From positions 620,001-684,000 of the forward strand of contig NZ_CP107904.1 in the NCBI RefSeq assembly GCF_036013975.1: DNA of 64,000 nucleotides. The letters are read 5' to 3'. The notes under the pieces were generated by a model. It ran no database searches and was not told the DNA's origin. It saw only the letters and a program-made list of their open reading frames with translations. The DNA comes from Kitasatospora sp. NBC_00458 (lineage in GTDB: Bacteria > Actinomycetota > Actinomycetes > Streptomycetales > Streptomycetaceae). A program made the position numbers and the translations under genes. Position 1 is the stretch's first letter; each line of letters opens with the position of its first letter. Shown here in pieces: positions 8,369 through 16,080 of this stretch.

Positions 8369-11300
8369 ATGATCGGAACCCCCGGCACCCCTGGCACCCC
8401 CGACGGGGTCCCCGGCCCCGGGCGGCCGGACCTGCCCGACTGCACCGACGACCCCGTCGCCGCGCTCCGGGACATGTTCGTGGACATGACCCAGGGCGCA
8501 CGCATCACCCGCGGTCAGGACCCCGCCCGGCGGCCGGTGTTCCTCAAGCCGCACGGCGTCGCCCGCGGCGTGCTCACCGTCGCCCCCGACCTCCCGCCCG
8601 AGCTGCGCGTCGGCTTCCTGCAGACCGCCCACGAGCGGGCCGACGGCCTGGACGCCTGGGTCCGGTTCTCCAGCGACACCGTGCCCGCCCGGCCCGACCT
8701 GCGCACCACCGTCGGCATCGGCGTCAAGCTGTTCGGGGTCCCCGGCCCCAAGCTGCTGGAGGGCGCGACCGAGGCCGGGACCCAGGACCTGCTGCTGCAG
8801 AACCACGACGTCTTCTTCGTCGACACCGCGCAGGACATGTGCGAGTTCACCCGGGCCGGCGTCGTCGACGGCGACTACGAGACGTACCTGCGGGCGCACC
8901 CCGTCACCCGGGAGGTCCTCGACGCGATGGCCAAGGTCGAGGAGAGCGCCCTGACCGCCACGTACTGGAGCGTCCTGCCCTACTCCTTCGGCCCCGAGCG
9001 CTTCGTCAAGTACAAGCTGGTCCCCGCCGGCTGCGAGCCGGGCGACCCGGCGGCGGTCCCGGCCGACGAGGACCCCGGCTACCTGGGTGTCGACCTGCAC
9101 CACCGGCTCGCGGCCGGCCCGGCCGCCTTCGACCTGCTGCTCCAGTTCCGCGACGACCCGCCGAACATGCCGCTGGACCGCGCCACCGTCCGCTGGGAGG
9201 AGTCCGCCGGCGCACCGGTGCGGGTGGCCCGGCTGACCCTCCGCAAGCAGGACGTCCGCGCCCGCGGCCAGGCCGCCTACGGGGAGAACCTCGCCTTCAA
9301 CCCCTGGCACGGCCTCGCCGAGCACCGCCCGGTCGGCAGCATCTCCGACGCCCGCAGGGCCGTCTACCTCGCCTCGGCCGCGCAGCGACGCGACGTGAAC
9401 GGCGTCCCCGCGACCGAGCCCGGCCCCGCCCGGCCGCAGATCACCCCGCCGCCCGGCCGCGACACCCGGATCGTCCGGGCCGCCGTGCACCCGGCGATCG
9501 GCGTGGCGCGGGTCGGCGACAGCACCGACGGGTTCTTCCTCGCCCCGGAGACCGAGGACGAGCCCGCGCTGCCCGCCGGCAGCTACAAGGACGCCACCGG
9601 CGCCCTCAAGCGCCAGGCCGTCCGCTTCCGCGTCTACGGCTACAACGCCGCCGGCGAGCCGGTCGCCGAACTGACCGCGGACAACGCGGACCTGCGGTGG
9701 ACGGTCCACGTCGTCAACTCGAAGGCCGCCTGGTACCAGTTCCAGCTGGCCCTCGACATCCCGGAGGCGGAGCGGACCGACGACAGCCTGCTGCGCAACC
9801 CGAAGGTCCCGGCCGCCCAGCGCGACCGGCTCGTCATCGACCCCGGGGAGCGCTCGGTGCGCGGCCGCGACCGCTCCGACCGGCCCGAGTACCGCTTCGA
9901 CACCGGCACCTTCCTGGACCGGCCCGTCTACCTCGGCGAGCTGCGCACCGACGGGAGCGGACGGCTGATCTTCCTCGGCGGGCGGGGCGTCTCCGCCTCG
10001 ATCACCGACACCCCCGCCGACACCTTCGCCAACAACGACGGCTGGCACGACGACGTCTCCGACGGCCCGGTCACCGCCGAGGTCCGCATCGACGGGCGGG
10101 CGGTACCGGTCGAACCCGCCTGGGTGGTCACCACGCCGCCCAACTACGCGCCCGAGCTCACCTCGGTCCGCACCATGTACGACCTGGTGCGCGACTCCTT
10201 CGTCACCGCCGGTCTGGTCCCCGCACCGCAGGAGGTGTCGTTCACCCGCGAGGTGCTGCCCGTGCTGCGCCGCCTCTGCGGCCTGCAGTGGGTCAACCAC
10301 GGGCTGGCCGCCCAGTTCGGGCACGGCGGGCGGGTGGACTTCCTCGACCCCGGCCTGCTCGCCCGGCTCGCCGACCCCTCACCCGTCCACCGCGAGCTGC
10401 GCCGGCAGGTCTGGGCCACCATGCGCGACTACGAACGGGACGGCATGTCGCCCGTGCCGTGGCCGGCGATCTACGGCGACGCGATGAACCTGCCGCCCGA
10501 CTCCGCGCGCCAGCACGTGACGCTCTCCGCGCTCCAGTACCGCCTGCTGGACCGCTGGGCCGACGGGGACTTCACCGCCGACCACGACCCGCAGGCGCCG
10601 CCGCCGCCGTCCCTCGACGCGCTCCCGCTCGCCCGGCGCCCCGAGGCCCTCGACCGGGCGGCCCTGTCGTTCTGCCTCGCCGACGCCTTCCACCCCGGCT
10701 GCGAACTGACCTGGCCGATGCGGCACACCACCCTGTACAGCCGCCCGTTCCGGGTGCGCCGCCGCGATCCGAAGGGGCCGCGGCCGCCGTCCTACGGCCC
10801 GAAGCTCACCCCGGAGATCGCGCTCTCCTTCGACGGGCCGCTCTACGGGCAGTGCCCGGGCGACCTGACGCGCTGGATGGCGGTGCCGTGGCAGACCGAC
10901 ACGGCCAGCTGCCTCTCCGGCTACGGCTACGGCCTGCCGGGCTACGGCCCCAAGTACGACCCGTTCCTGCCCACCTTCTGGCCGGCCCGGGTGCCCAACC
11001 ACGTGCTGGCCGAGGAGGACTACGACGTCGTCGTCGACACCTCGCGTCCGGTCGAGGAGCGCCTGGCGGCCTTCGAGAAGCGGCGCACCTGGCTCCGCTG
11101 GCTGCCCTCCGGCTACCTCAACACCATCAACGCCATGGTGAAGGACTTCGGCAGGCTCGGGCTCGTCGAACGCCGGCCCGGTGTCGAGGACGACCCACGG
11201 TTCCCGGCGGAGATGCTGGTCGAGTCGGAGGTCTCGTTCCCCCGCGAGCCCGCGCCGCCGGCCTCCCGCAACCTGGTCACCCTGCACGTGCCGCTGGGCG

Positions 11301-11416
11301 CCGATCCCGTCCTCGGCGAGTCCGCGCTGGCCACCGCCGTCACCATGGCGGAGCAGCCCGACGAGGAGGTGTCGGCGGGCTTCATCGACAAGGTCGTACG
11401 CCTGCACCGCCGGTGA
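8369..11416 (+). CDS. Catalase-like / LodA-like (CTQ amine oxidase) fusion
   Basis: 1015 residues in two parts. Residues about 50-345 resemble heme catalases of the small SrpA/catalase-like type: distal His62 in K-P-H-G-V-A-R-G, Q-N-H-D-V-F-F-V-D, and a proximal heme-type R-x-x-x-Y (Arg329...Tyr333). Residues about 369-1015 resemble LodA/GoxA quinoproteins: the opening I-V-R-A-A-V-H-P-A-I-G-V-A-R-V-G-D-S, Cys778 in F-H-P-G-C-E-L-T-W-P-M, and Trp836 or Trp841 in G-D-L-T-R-W-M-A-V-P-W-Q, the residues that would cross-link into cysteine tryptophylquinone. LodA-type enzymes oxidise free amino acids (Lys epsilon-amine, Gly) and release H2O2; the fused heme domain may remove or use that peroxide (inference). 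The next gene is the expected LodB-type maturase, overlapping by 4 bases. Confidence 0.8.
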   Translation: MIGTPGTPGTPDGVPGPGRPDLPDCTDDPVAALRDMFVDMTQGARITRGQDPARRPVFLKPHGVARGVLTVAPDLPPELRVGFLQTAHERADGLDAWVRFSSDTVPARPDLRTTVGIGVKLFGVPGPKLLEGATEAGTQDLLLQNHDVFFVDTAQDMCEFTRAGVVDGDYETYLRAHPVTREVLDAMAKVEESALTATYWSVLPYSFGPERFVKYKLVPAGCEPGDPAAVPADEDPGYLGVDLHHRLAAGPAAFDLLLQFRDDPPNMPLDRATVRWEESAGAPVRVARLTLRKQDVRARGQAAYGENLAFNPWHGLAEHRPVGSISDARRAVYLASAAQRRDVNGVPATEPGPARPQITPPPGRDTRIVRAAVHPAIGVARVGDSTDGFFLAPETEDEPALPAGSYKDATGALKRQAVRFRVYGYNAAGEPVAELTADNADLRWTVHVVNSKAAWYQFQLALDIPEAERTDDSLLRNPKVPAAQRDRLVIDPGERSVRGRDRSDRPEYRFDTGTFLDRPVYLGELRTDGSGRLIFLGGRGVSASITDTPADTFANNDGWHDDVSDGPVTAEVRIDGRAVPVEPAWVVTTPPNYAPELTSVRTMYDLVRDSFVTAGLVPAPQEVSFTREVLPVLRRLCGLQWVNHGLAAQFGHGGRVDFLDPGLLARLADPSPVHRELRRQVWATMRDYERDGMSPVPWPAIYGDAMNLPPDSARQHVTLSALQYRLLDRWADGDFTADHDPQAPPPPSLDALPLARRPEALDRAALSFCLADAFHPGCELTWPMRHTTLYSRPFRVRRRDPKGPRPPSYGPKLTPEIALSFDGPLYGQCPGDLTRWMAVPWQTDTASCLSGYGYGLPGYGPKYDPFLPTFWPARVPNHVLAEEDYDVVVDTSRPVEERLAAFEKRRTWLRWLPSGYLNTINAMVKDFGRLGLVERRPGVEDDPRFPAEMLVESEVSFPREPAPPASRNLVTLHVPLGADPVLGESALATAVTMAEQPDEEVSAGFIDKVVRLHRR

Positions 11417-12768
11417 CCGCGGCGCCGGGCGGTTCCGGGGACGGCGGTTCGCGGGAGGACGGTTCGCGGGGCGGCGCACCCCGGGGAGTCGAGGCCCCGG
11501 AGGTCGACGCGGCCGTGGCCGGCGGCGGCCCGGCGGGCGCGGTGGCCGCGCTGGTCCTGGCCTGCGCCGGCCACCGGGTCCTGCTCCTCGACGACGGCGG
11601 GGGCGCGGGTGCGGGTGCGGCCGGCGGCACCGGCGGGCCCCGGAACGACGCGTCCAGGACCGACACCTCCAGGACCGACGCGCCCCGGATCGGTGGGTTC
11701 CGGATCGGCGAGTTCCTGCCGCCCGCCGCGCGTCCGCTGCTGCGCGACCTCGGACTGCTCGACGCCTTCCTGGCCGCCGGGCACCCGCGATCCACCGGGA
11801 CCCTCACCGCCTGGGGCTCGGCGGCGCTGCACGGCCGCAGCCACCTCTTCGACCCGTACGGCCACGGCTGGCACCTCGACCGGGTCCGCTTCGACGCGTT
11901 CCTCCGCGACGCGGCCGTCGCGGCCGGCGCCGAACTCCGGCCGTCCACCGTGCTGCGTAGGCACGCCGACGGCCGCCTGGTCGTCCGCGACCGCGCCACC
12001 GGCGCCGTGCGGGAACTGCGCAGCCGCTGGACGGTGGACGCCACCGGCCGCCGCTGCGTCATCGGCCGCCGGCACGGCCTGCGCCACCGGCAGGACCGCC
12101 TGGTCGCCGCCTACGCCGTCTTCGACGTCCGCCGCCCCGGCGACGGCACGGACGGCAGGGCGGACGGCGGCACGGACGGCGGGGCGGCGCAGGAGGCGGA
12201 CGGCGGCGGCGGGGACCGGGAGGCGCGGACGCTCGTCGAGGCGGTGCCCCACGGCTGGTGGTACACCACCCTGGTCCCGGCCGGACGCCTCGTCGCCCAT
12301 CTGACCGACCCCGACCTGGCGGACCCCGCGCTCCGGACCCCCGAGGGCTTCTGGCACGGCATCACCCGCACCGGCCACGTGCGCCGGCGGCTGGCCGGGT
12401 ACGACCCCGCCGCCACCCCGCTCCCCCGGTGGACGCCGGCCCACGGCCTGCGGCTGGACCCGGTCGCCGGCCCGGGCTGGGTGGCCGCGGGGGACGCCGC
12501 GCTCGCCTTCGACCCGCTCTCCTCGCAGGGCATCCTCACCGCCCTGCACACCGGCGCCCGGGCCGGACGGGCGGTGGCCGCCTGCCTGGCCGCGCCGGGC
12601 CGGACGGTGGCCGCACTCGCGGACTACACCGCGTTCCTGGACGGCATCGCCGCCGCGTACGCGGGGAACCACGCGCTCTCCTACCGGCAGGAGCAGCGCT
12701 GGCCGGACCACCCCTTCTGGCGGCGGCGCCACACGCCCCGGCCCCCGGCCCTGACCGCTGACCGCTGA
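11413..12768 (+). CDS. LodB-like FAD-dependent maturation oxidoreductase
   Basis: 451 residues. The GTG start at 11413 overlaps the preceding stop as GTGA, indicating translational coupling. The FAD-binding Rossmann motif is G-G-G-P-A-G-A-V-A-A (about residue 41), and the second FAD motif is G-W-V-A-A-G-D-A-A-L-A-F-D-P-L-S-S-Q-G (about 355-375), as in LodB and related tryptophan-halogenase-like flavoproteins. In known lodAB-type pairs the flavoprotein is required to form the tryptophylquinone in its partner, so I infer that role for this gene. Two stretches are odd: Gly/Asp-rich low-complexity insertions near residues 10-30 and 235-275. Confidence 0.8.
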   Translation: MTAAPGGSGDGGSREDGSRGGAPRGVEAPEVDAAVAGGGPAGAVAALVLACAGHRVLLLDDGGGAGAGAAGGTGGPRNDASRTDTSRTDAPRIGGFRIGEFLPPAARPLLRDLGLLDAFLAAGHPRSTGTLTAWGSAALHGRSHLFDPYGHGWHLDRVRFDAFLRDAAVAAGAELRPSTVLRRHADGRLVVRDRATGAVRELRSRWTVDATGRRCVIGRRHGLRHRQDRLVAAYAVFDVRRPGDGTDGRADGGTDGGAAQEADGGGGDREARTLVEAVPHGWWYTTLVPAGRLVAHLTDPDLADPALRTPEGFWHGITRTGHVRRRLAGYDPAATPLPRWTPAHGLRLDPVAGPGWVAAGDAALAFDPLSSQGILTALHTGARAGRAVAACLAAPGRTVAALADYTAFLDGIAAAYAGNHALSYRQEQRWPDHPFWRRRHTPRPPALTADR

Positions 12769-12792
12769 CCACTGACCACTGACCACTGACCG
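12751..12792. repeat. Six tandem copies of CTGACCR spanning the lodB-like stop
   Basis: CTGACCG x2, CTGACCA x3, CTGACCG x1, without interruption. The stop codon of the LodB-like gene (12766-12768) lies inside the third copy. Slippage here would change the last residues of the protein. Confidence 0.8.
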
Positions 12793-12886
12793 CGACGGTC
12801 CTCCGCCGGCCCGGCGACTGCGGCGCGCACCCGGCCGGACACCCACCGCGTCGCCGCGTCACCCACCGCGGCACTCACCGCGTCAC

Positions 12887-12910
12887 CGTGCCGTCACCCG
12901 TGACGGCACG
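12887..12910. terminator. 11-bp inverted repeat after the LodA/LodB pair
   Basis: CGTGCCGTCAC-CC-GTGACGGCACG is a perfect inverted repeat 118 bases after the LodB-like stop and 120 bases before the next start. The tight centre also fits an operator for the downstream gene. Confidence 0.45.
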
Positions 12911-13030
12911 AAGGTGCACGCCGGCCGGAATGCTCCTAGGGTCGAACTACAGGGGGCACGATACGGCGGAAATCGCGTACTCCCCACGACCGCCCGCGTC
13001 GGCTCCCGATCCCCCAGGAGATGACCCGGC

Positions 13031-13357
13031 ATGACGACATCCTCCGAAACCCCCGTCCTGGACACCCTCGCCGCGATGACCCTCGACTCGATCGAGCGCT
13101 GCGGGCTGCCCACCGAGACGCTCATCCTCACCCGCATCGCCGCGCTCGTCGCCATGGACGCGCCGCCGATGTCCTACCTCGCCCACCTCGGCCCGGCCAT
13201 GGAGTCCGACGTGACCCCCGACCAGGTCCAGGACGTCCTGGTGGCCATCGCCCCGGTGGTGGGCACCGCACGGGTGATGTCGGCGGCCACCCACATCACC
13301 GAGGCACTGGGCTTCGCCATCGCGGTGGCCGAGATCGACGCCGCCTCCTCGGGCTGA
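13031..13357 (+). CDS. Carboxymuconolactone decarboxylase/AhpD-like small protein
   Basis: 108 residues, all helical. The segment I-L-T-R-I-A-A-L-V-A-M-D-A-P-P-M-S-Y followed by V-Q-D-V-L-V-A-I-A-P-V-V-G-T-A-R-V is the usual CMD-family fold signature. The reactive CxxC of AhpD-type peroxidase partners is absent (the only Cys is Cys24), so peroxidase chemistry is unlikely. AGGAG stands before the ATG. It lies downstream of the LodA/LodB pair, but a 262-base gap with an inverted repeat argues against one operon. Function unknown; possibly a small-molecule-binding or decarboxylase relative. Confidence 0.7.
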   Translation: MTTSSETPVLDTLAAMTLDSIERCGLPTETLILTRIAALVAMDAPPMSYLAHLGPAMESDVTPDQVQDVLVAIAPVVGTARVMSAATHITEALGFAIAVAEIDAASSG

Positions 13358-13392
13358 CCCCCGGCCGGCCCGACCGCCCGGCTGCTTCGGCA

Positions 13393-13449
13393 CCGGCCAC
13401 CGGCCACCGACCGACCCCGACACCGACCCCGATCCCGATCCCGGTCCCC
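13393..13449. repeat. Heptamer and hexamer simple repeats
   Basis: CCGGCCA twice (13393-13406), then consecutive hexamers ACCCCG, ACACCG, ACCCCG, ATCCCG, ATCCCG and GTCCCC (13414-13449). They lie in the 262-base gap before the membrane-protein gene at 13620, in which I see nothing else. Confidence 0.55.
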
Positions 13450-13619
13450 GTCCGCATCCACCCGGCTCCCCGGCCACGGGCGCGGCACCGCCACCCGGCT
13501 CCCGCGGCAGCCCGCCCGGGCCCGGACGGCGCGTCCCCCGGACCCGTCACCGGCTCCACACCGCCGGATCCCTCCGCAACCGCCCGCGGAGGACCGGAAG
13601 GCACGAATCGAGGCACCTC

Positions 13620-14048
13620 ATGTCCTCAGCCACCAGAAGCGCTCCCGCCGGCACCGGCGGCCCGTCCGGCTTCGCGGGCGGCGTCACCGCCTTCGCCGCC
13701 GTGATGCTCCTGCTCGCAGGCTGTCTGAGCATCTTCCGAGGGATCATGGCGATCGCCGAGGACGACGTCTTCGTGCGGACCCCCAACTACATCTTCAAGT
13801 TCGACCTGACCAGTTGGGGCTGGATCCACCTGATCCTCGGCATCATCGCCATCTGCATCGGCCTCGGACTGTTCAGGGTCTCGCTCTGGGCCCGGATCCT
13901 CGGTGTGGCCCTGGCGGCGCTGCTCATCATCGCCAACTTCCTCTCCCTCCCCTACTACCCGCTGTGGTCCGTCGTCGTGATCGCCATCAGCGGCTTCGTG
14001 ATCTGGGGCCTCTGCGCGGTCCACCGCGACGACGCCCCGATCGTCTGA
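13620..14048 (+). CDS. Four-helix membrane protein (DUF7144-like)
   Basis: 142 residues. Four hydrophobic segments are visible at about 22-45, 68-88, 92-110 and 115-133. An extracytoplasmic loop after the first helix contains D-D-V-F-V-R-T-P-N-Y-I-F-K-F-D-L-T-S-W-G-W, a phrase typical of a widespread actinobacterial membrane family (DUF7144) of unknown function. The ATG at 13620 follows a weak purine-rich region. There are 97 bases to the next gene on the same strand. Confidence 0.7.
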   Translation: MSSATRSAPAGTGGPSGFAGGVTAFAAVMLLLAGCLSIFRGIMAIAEDDVFVRTPNYIFKFDLTSWGWIHLILGIIAICIGLGLFRVSLWARILGVALAALLIIANFLSLPYYPLWSVVVIAISGFVIWGLCAVHRDDAPIV

Positions 14049-14145
14049 ACAACAGGGTGGCCACCGGGGCGCCCGAGGCCGGCACGGCCGAGGAGCCCCG
14101 GACGCCCCGTGAGGCACCAGAGGCCGGTCGGAGGAGGTGAGGGCG

Positions 14146-15564
14146 ATGGCGGCACCTCCCCCGACCGTGCTCCGGCGCGCCCGGCGGTCGGCCCGGCTGG
14201 CCGTGCTCTGCGCCCTCGGCGCCCTGGTGGTGCTGGTGGCCGGGAGCGGCCCCGGCGGGCTGCTGATCCTCGCCACCGCGCTGATCGGCTCGGCACTCAC
14301 CGCGGCCGGCACCTGGTGGGCGGTGTCCCACCGCGGGGCCGTCCGCGCACTCGGGTTCCTGCTGATGGTGGGCGCGCCCGCGGCCGTCGTGGTGCTCTAC
14401 GCCCGGGCCGGGCTCTGGCCGGAGGCGCTGGCCGCCACCGTGCTGTGGGCGGCCGCGGCGGCGAGCGCGCGGTCGGCGGTGCGCCTGGTGCGCCGGCCGG
14501 ACGGCATGCGCGCGGTCGCCGGGCAGCGCCCCAGCCGGCCGTTCCTGATCATGAATCCGAAGTCGGGCGGCGGCAAGGTCGGCCGGTTCGGTCTGGTCGA
14601 GAAGGCCGAGGCGCTGGGCGCCCGGGTGGCGCTCCTGGACACGTCGGCCACGGTGGACGTCGCCGCGCTGGCCCGGCAGGCGGTGGCCGAGGGGGCGGAC
14701 CTGCTCGGGGTGGCGGGCGGGGACGGCACCCAGGCCAGGGTGGCCGAGGTGGCCGCCGAGCACGACCTGCCGTTCCTGGTGATCTCGGCGGGGACTCGGA
14801 ACCACTTCGCGATGGACCTCGGCCTGGACCGCACGGACCCGGCCCGCTGCCTCGACGCGCTGACCGACGGGGAGGAACTGCGCGTCGACCTGGGCACGGT
14901 GGGCGGCCTCACCTTCGTCAACACGGCGTCCTTCGGGGTGTACGCGCAGATCGTGCAGCGCCCCGAGTACCGCGACGCCAAGGCGGGCGCCGCCCTCGAC
15001 GCGCTGCCCGACCTGCTGCTCGGCTACGGCGGGCACCTCGTCGACGCCCGCACGGAGGAGGAGGACGCCCGGCTGGACGCCCAGCAGGCGCTCCTGATCA
15101 GCAACAACCCCTACACCGGCACCGAACCGGTCTCCGGGGGCGGCCGCCGGCCGCGGCTGGACCTCGGTGTGCTGGGCGTGGTCGGGATCCGGGTGACCAA
15201 CGCGGCCCAGGCCACCCGGCTGGCGCTCCGCGGCGGCAGGGCGGCGGGCCTGCGGGTGCTGACCTGCCGCCAGGTCGTGGTCGGGTCGGACACGGACCGC
15301 ATCCCGGTCGCCGTGGACGGGGAGGCGCTGTACCTGCCCGCGCCCGTCGTCTGCGGCATCCGCCCGGGCGCCCTGCGCGTCCTGGTGCCCCGGGGCCGCC
15401 CCGGTCCCCCGCCCGTCCGGCCGACCCCGGAGTGGCGCGAGATCCTCTCGCTGGCCTTCACCCGCTCCGGCTCCGGGGCCGTGGCCGGAGCCAGGGCCGC
15501 CGAGCAGGCACCGGCACAGGCACCGGGACCGGGCGCAGCGCCGCCCACGGACCGGACGGGGTGA
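14146..15564 (+). CDS. Diacylglycerol-kinase-family lipid kinase with membrane anchor
   Basis: 472 residues. The N-terminal 115 residues hold about four hydrophobic helices, a membrane anchor not found in simple YegS/DgkB proteins. The catalytic domain runs from about 133: P-F-L-I-M-N-P-K-S-G-G-G-K (phosphate loop), G-V-A-G-G-D-G-T-Q (the GGDGT nucleotide motif), I-S-A-G-T-R-N-H-F-A-M-D-L-G and V-D-G-E-A. These are the DAGK_cat signatures. It probably phosphorylates diacylglycerol, a sphingoid or an undecaprenol-like lipid at the membrane; the substrate is not predictable. I chose the ATG at 14146 because GGAGGTGA ends 6 bases upstream. The C-terminal 30 residues are a Pro/Ala-rich tail. Confidence 0.85.
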   Translation: MAAPPPTVLRRARRSARLAVLCALGALVVLVAGSGPGGLLILATALIGSALTAAGTWWAVSHRGAVRALGFLLMVGAPAAVVVLYARAGLWPEALAATVLWAAAAASARSAVRLVRRPDGMRAVAGQRPSRPFLIMNPKSGGGKVGRFGLVEKAEALGARVALLDTSATVDVAALARQAVAEGADLLGVAGGDGTQARVAEVAAEHDLPFLVISAGTRNHFAMDLGLDRTDPARCLDALTDGEELRVDLGTVGGLTFVNTASFGVYAQIVQRPEYRDAKAGAALDALPDLLLGYGGHLVDARTEEEDARLDAQQALLISNNPYTGTEPVSGGGRRPRLDLGVLGVVGIRVTNAAQATRLALRGGRAAGLRVLTCRQVVVGSDTDRIPVAVDGEALYLPAPVVCGIRPGALRVLVPRGRPGPPPVRPTPEWREILSLAFTRSGSGAVAGARAAEQAPAQAPGPGAAPPTDRTG

Positions 15565-15731
15565 CCCGGACCGCCCGAGGTGGCACGGGCGGGCCGGGGC
15601 GCGCAGGCTGGAGGGAGGAGGTGCCTCCTCGGACGCCGTGACCGGCGCTTGCCGCCGGTCCGACGGCCCCGTGTCCGAGGGCGGCGCCTGCCCCGGCACC
15701 TCCGGTCCGTCGCACCGGATGGGAGAGACCC

Positions 15732-16007
15732 GTGAAGGACCTCAAGTTCGAGCAGAAGCGTTCGCTGACCCGCCTGGAAGCCGCCGATCTGCTCTCCGCC
15801 CTCGCGGCCGCGCTGCGGCACGGCGGCAACGCCGAGATCGAACTCGGCCCCGGGACGATGACCCTGCGCGTCCCCGACGAGCTCCGCAGCGAGGTCGAGG
15901 TCGAGGTGGGCGACGGCGAGATCGAGATCGAGGTCGAGCTCAAGTGGCCGACCGCGCAGAACCGTCCGGCGCCCTCGCAGCCGTCGGCCGGGAGCGACGG
16001 CGGCTGA
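15732..16007 (+). CDS. Amphi-Trp domain protein
   Basis: 91 residues. The core (K-F-E-Q-K-R-S-L-T-R-L-E-A-A-D-L-L, then alternating acidic/hydrophobic beta strands ending E-V-E-L-K-W) is the small amphi-Trp domain, named for its conserved terminal Trp and amphipathic strands. Residues 74-91 are a disordered Pro/Ser/Gly tail. Molecular function is unknown. AGAGA stands 6 bases before the ATG. It is convergent with the MFS gene. Confidence 0.8.
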   Translation: MKDLKFEQKRSLTRLEAADLLSALAAALRHGGNAEIELGPGTMTLRVPDELRSEVEVEVGDGEIEIEVELKWPTAQNRPAPSQPSAGSDGG

Positions 16008-16080
16008 CGCGCGCGTCCGGTACGCCCGACCCGGCCGGTGCACCGGTCCCGGCCGCACCGCCCTGGGACCTGCCGTCCCG

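Noticed and set aside
8839..11412. Long in-frame extension upstream of the LodB-like gene
   Set aside because: It runs out of frame through the catalase/LodA fusion and is Arg/Pro-rich. The GTG overlapping the fusion stop is the sensible start.
12751..12792. CRISPR-like array
   Set aside because: The repeat unit is 7 bp with no spacers; it is a simple tandem repeat.
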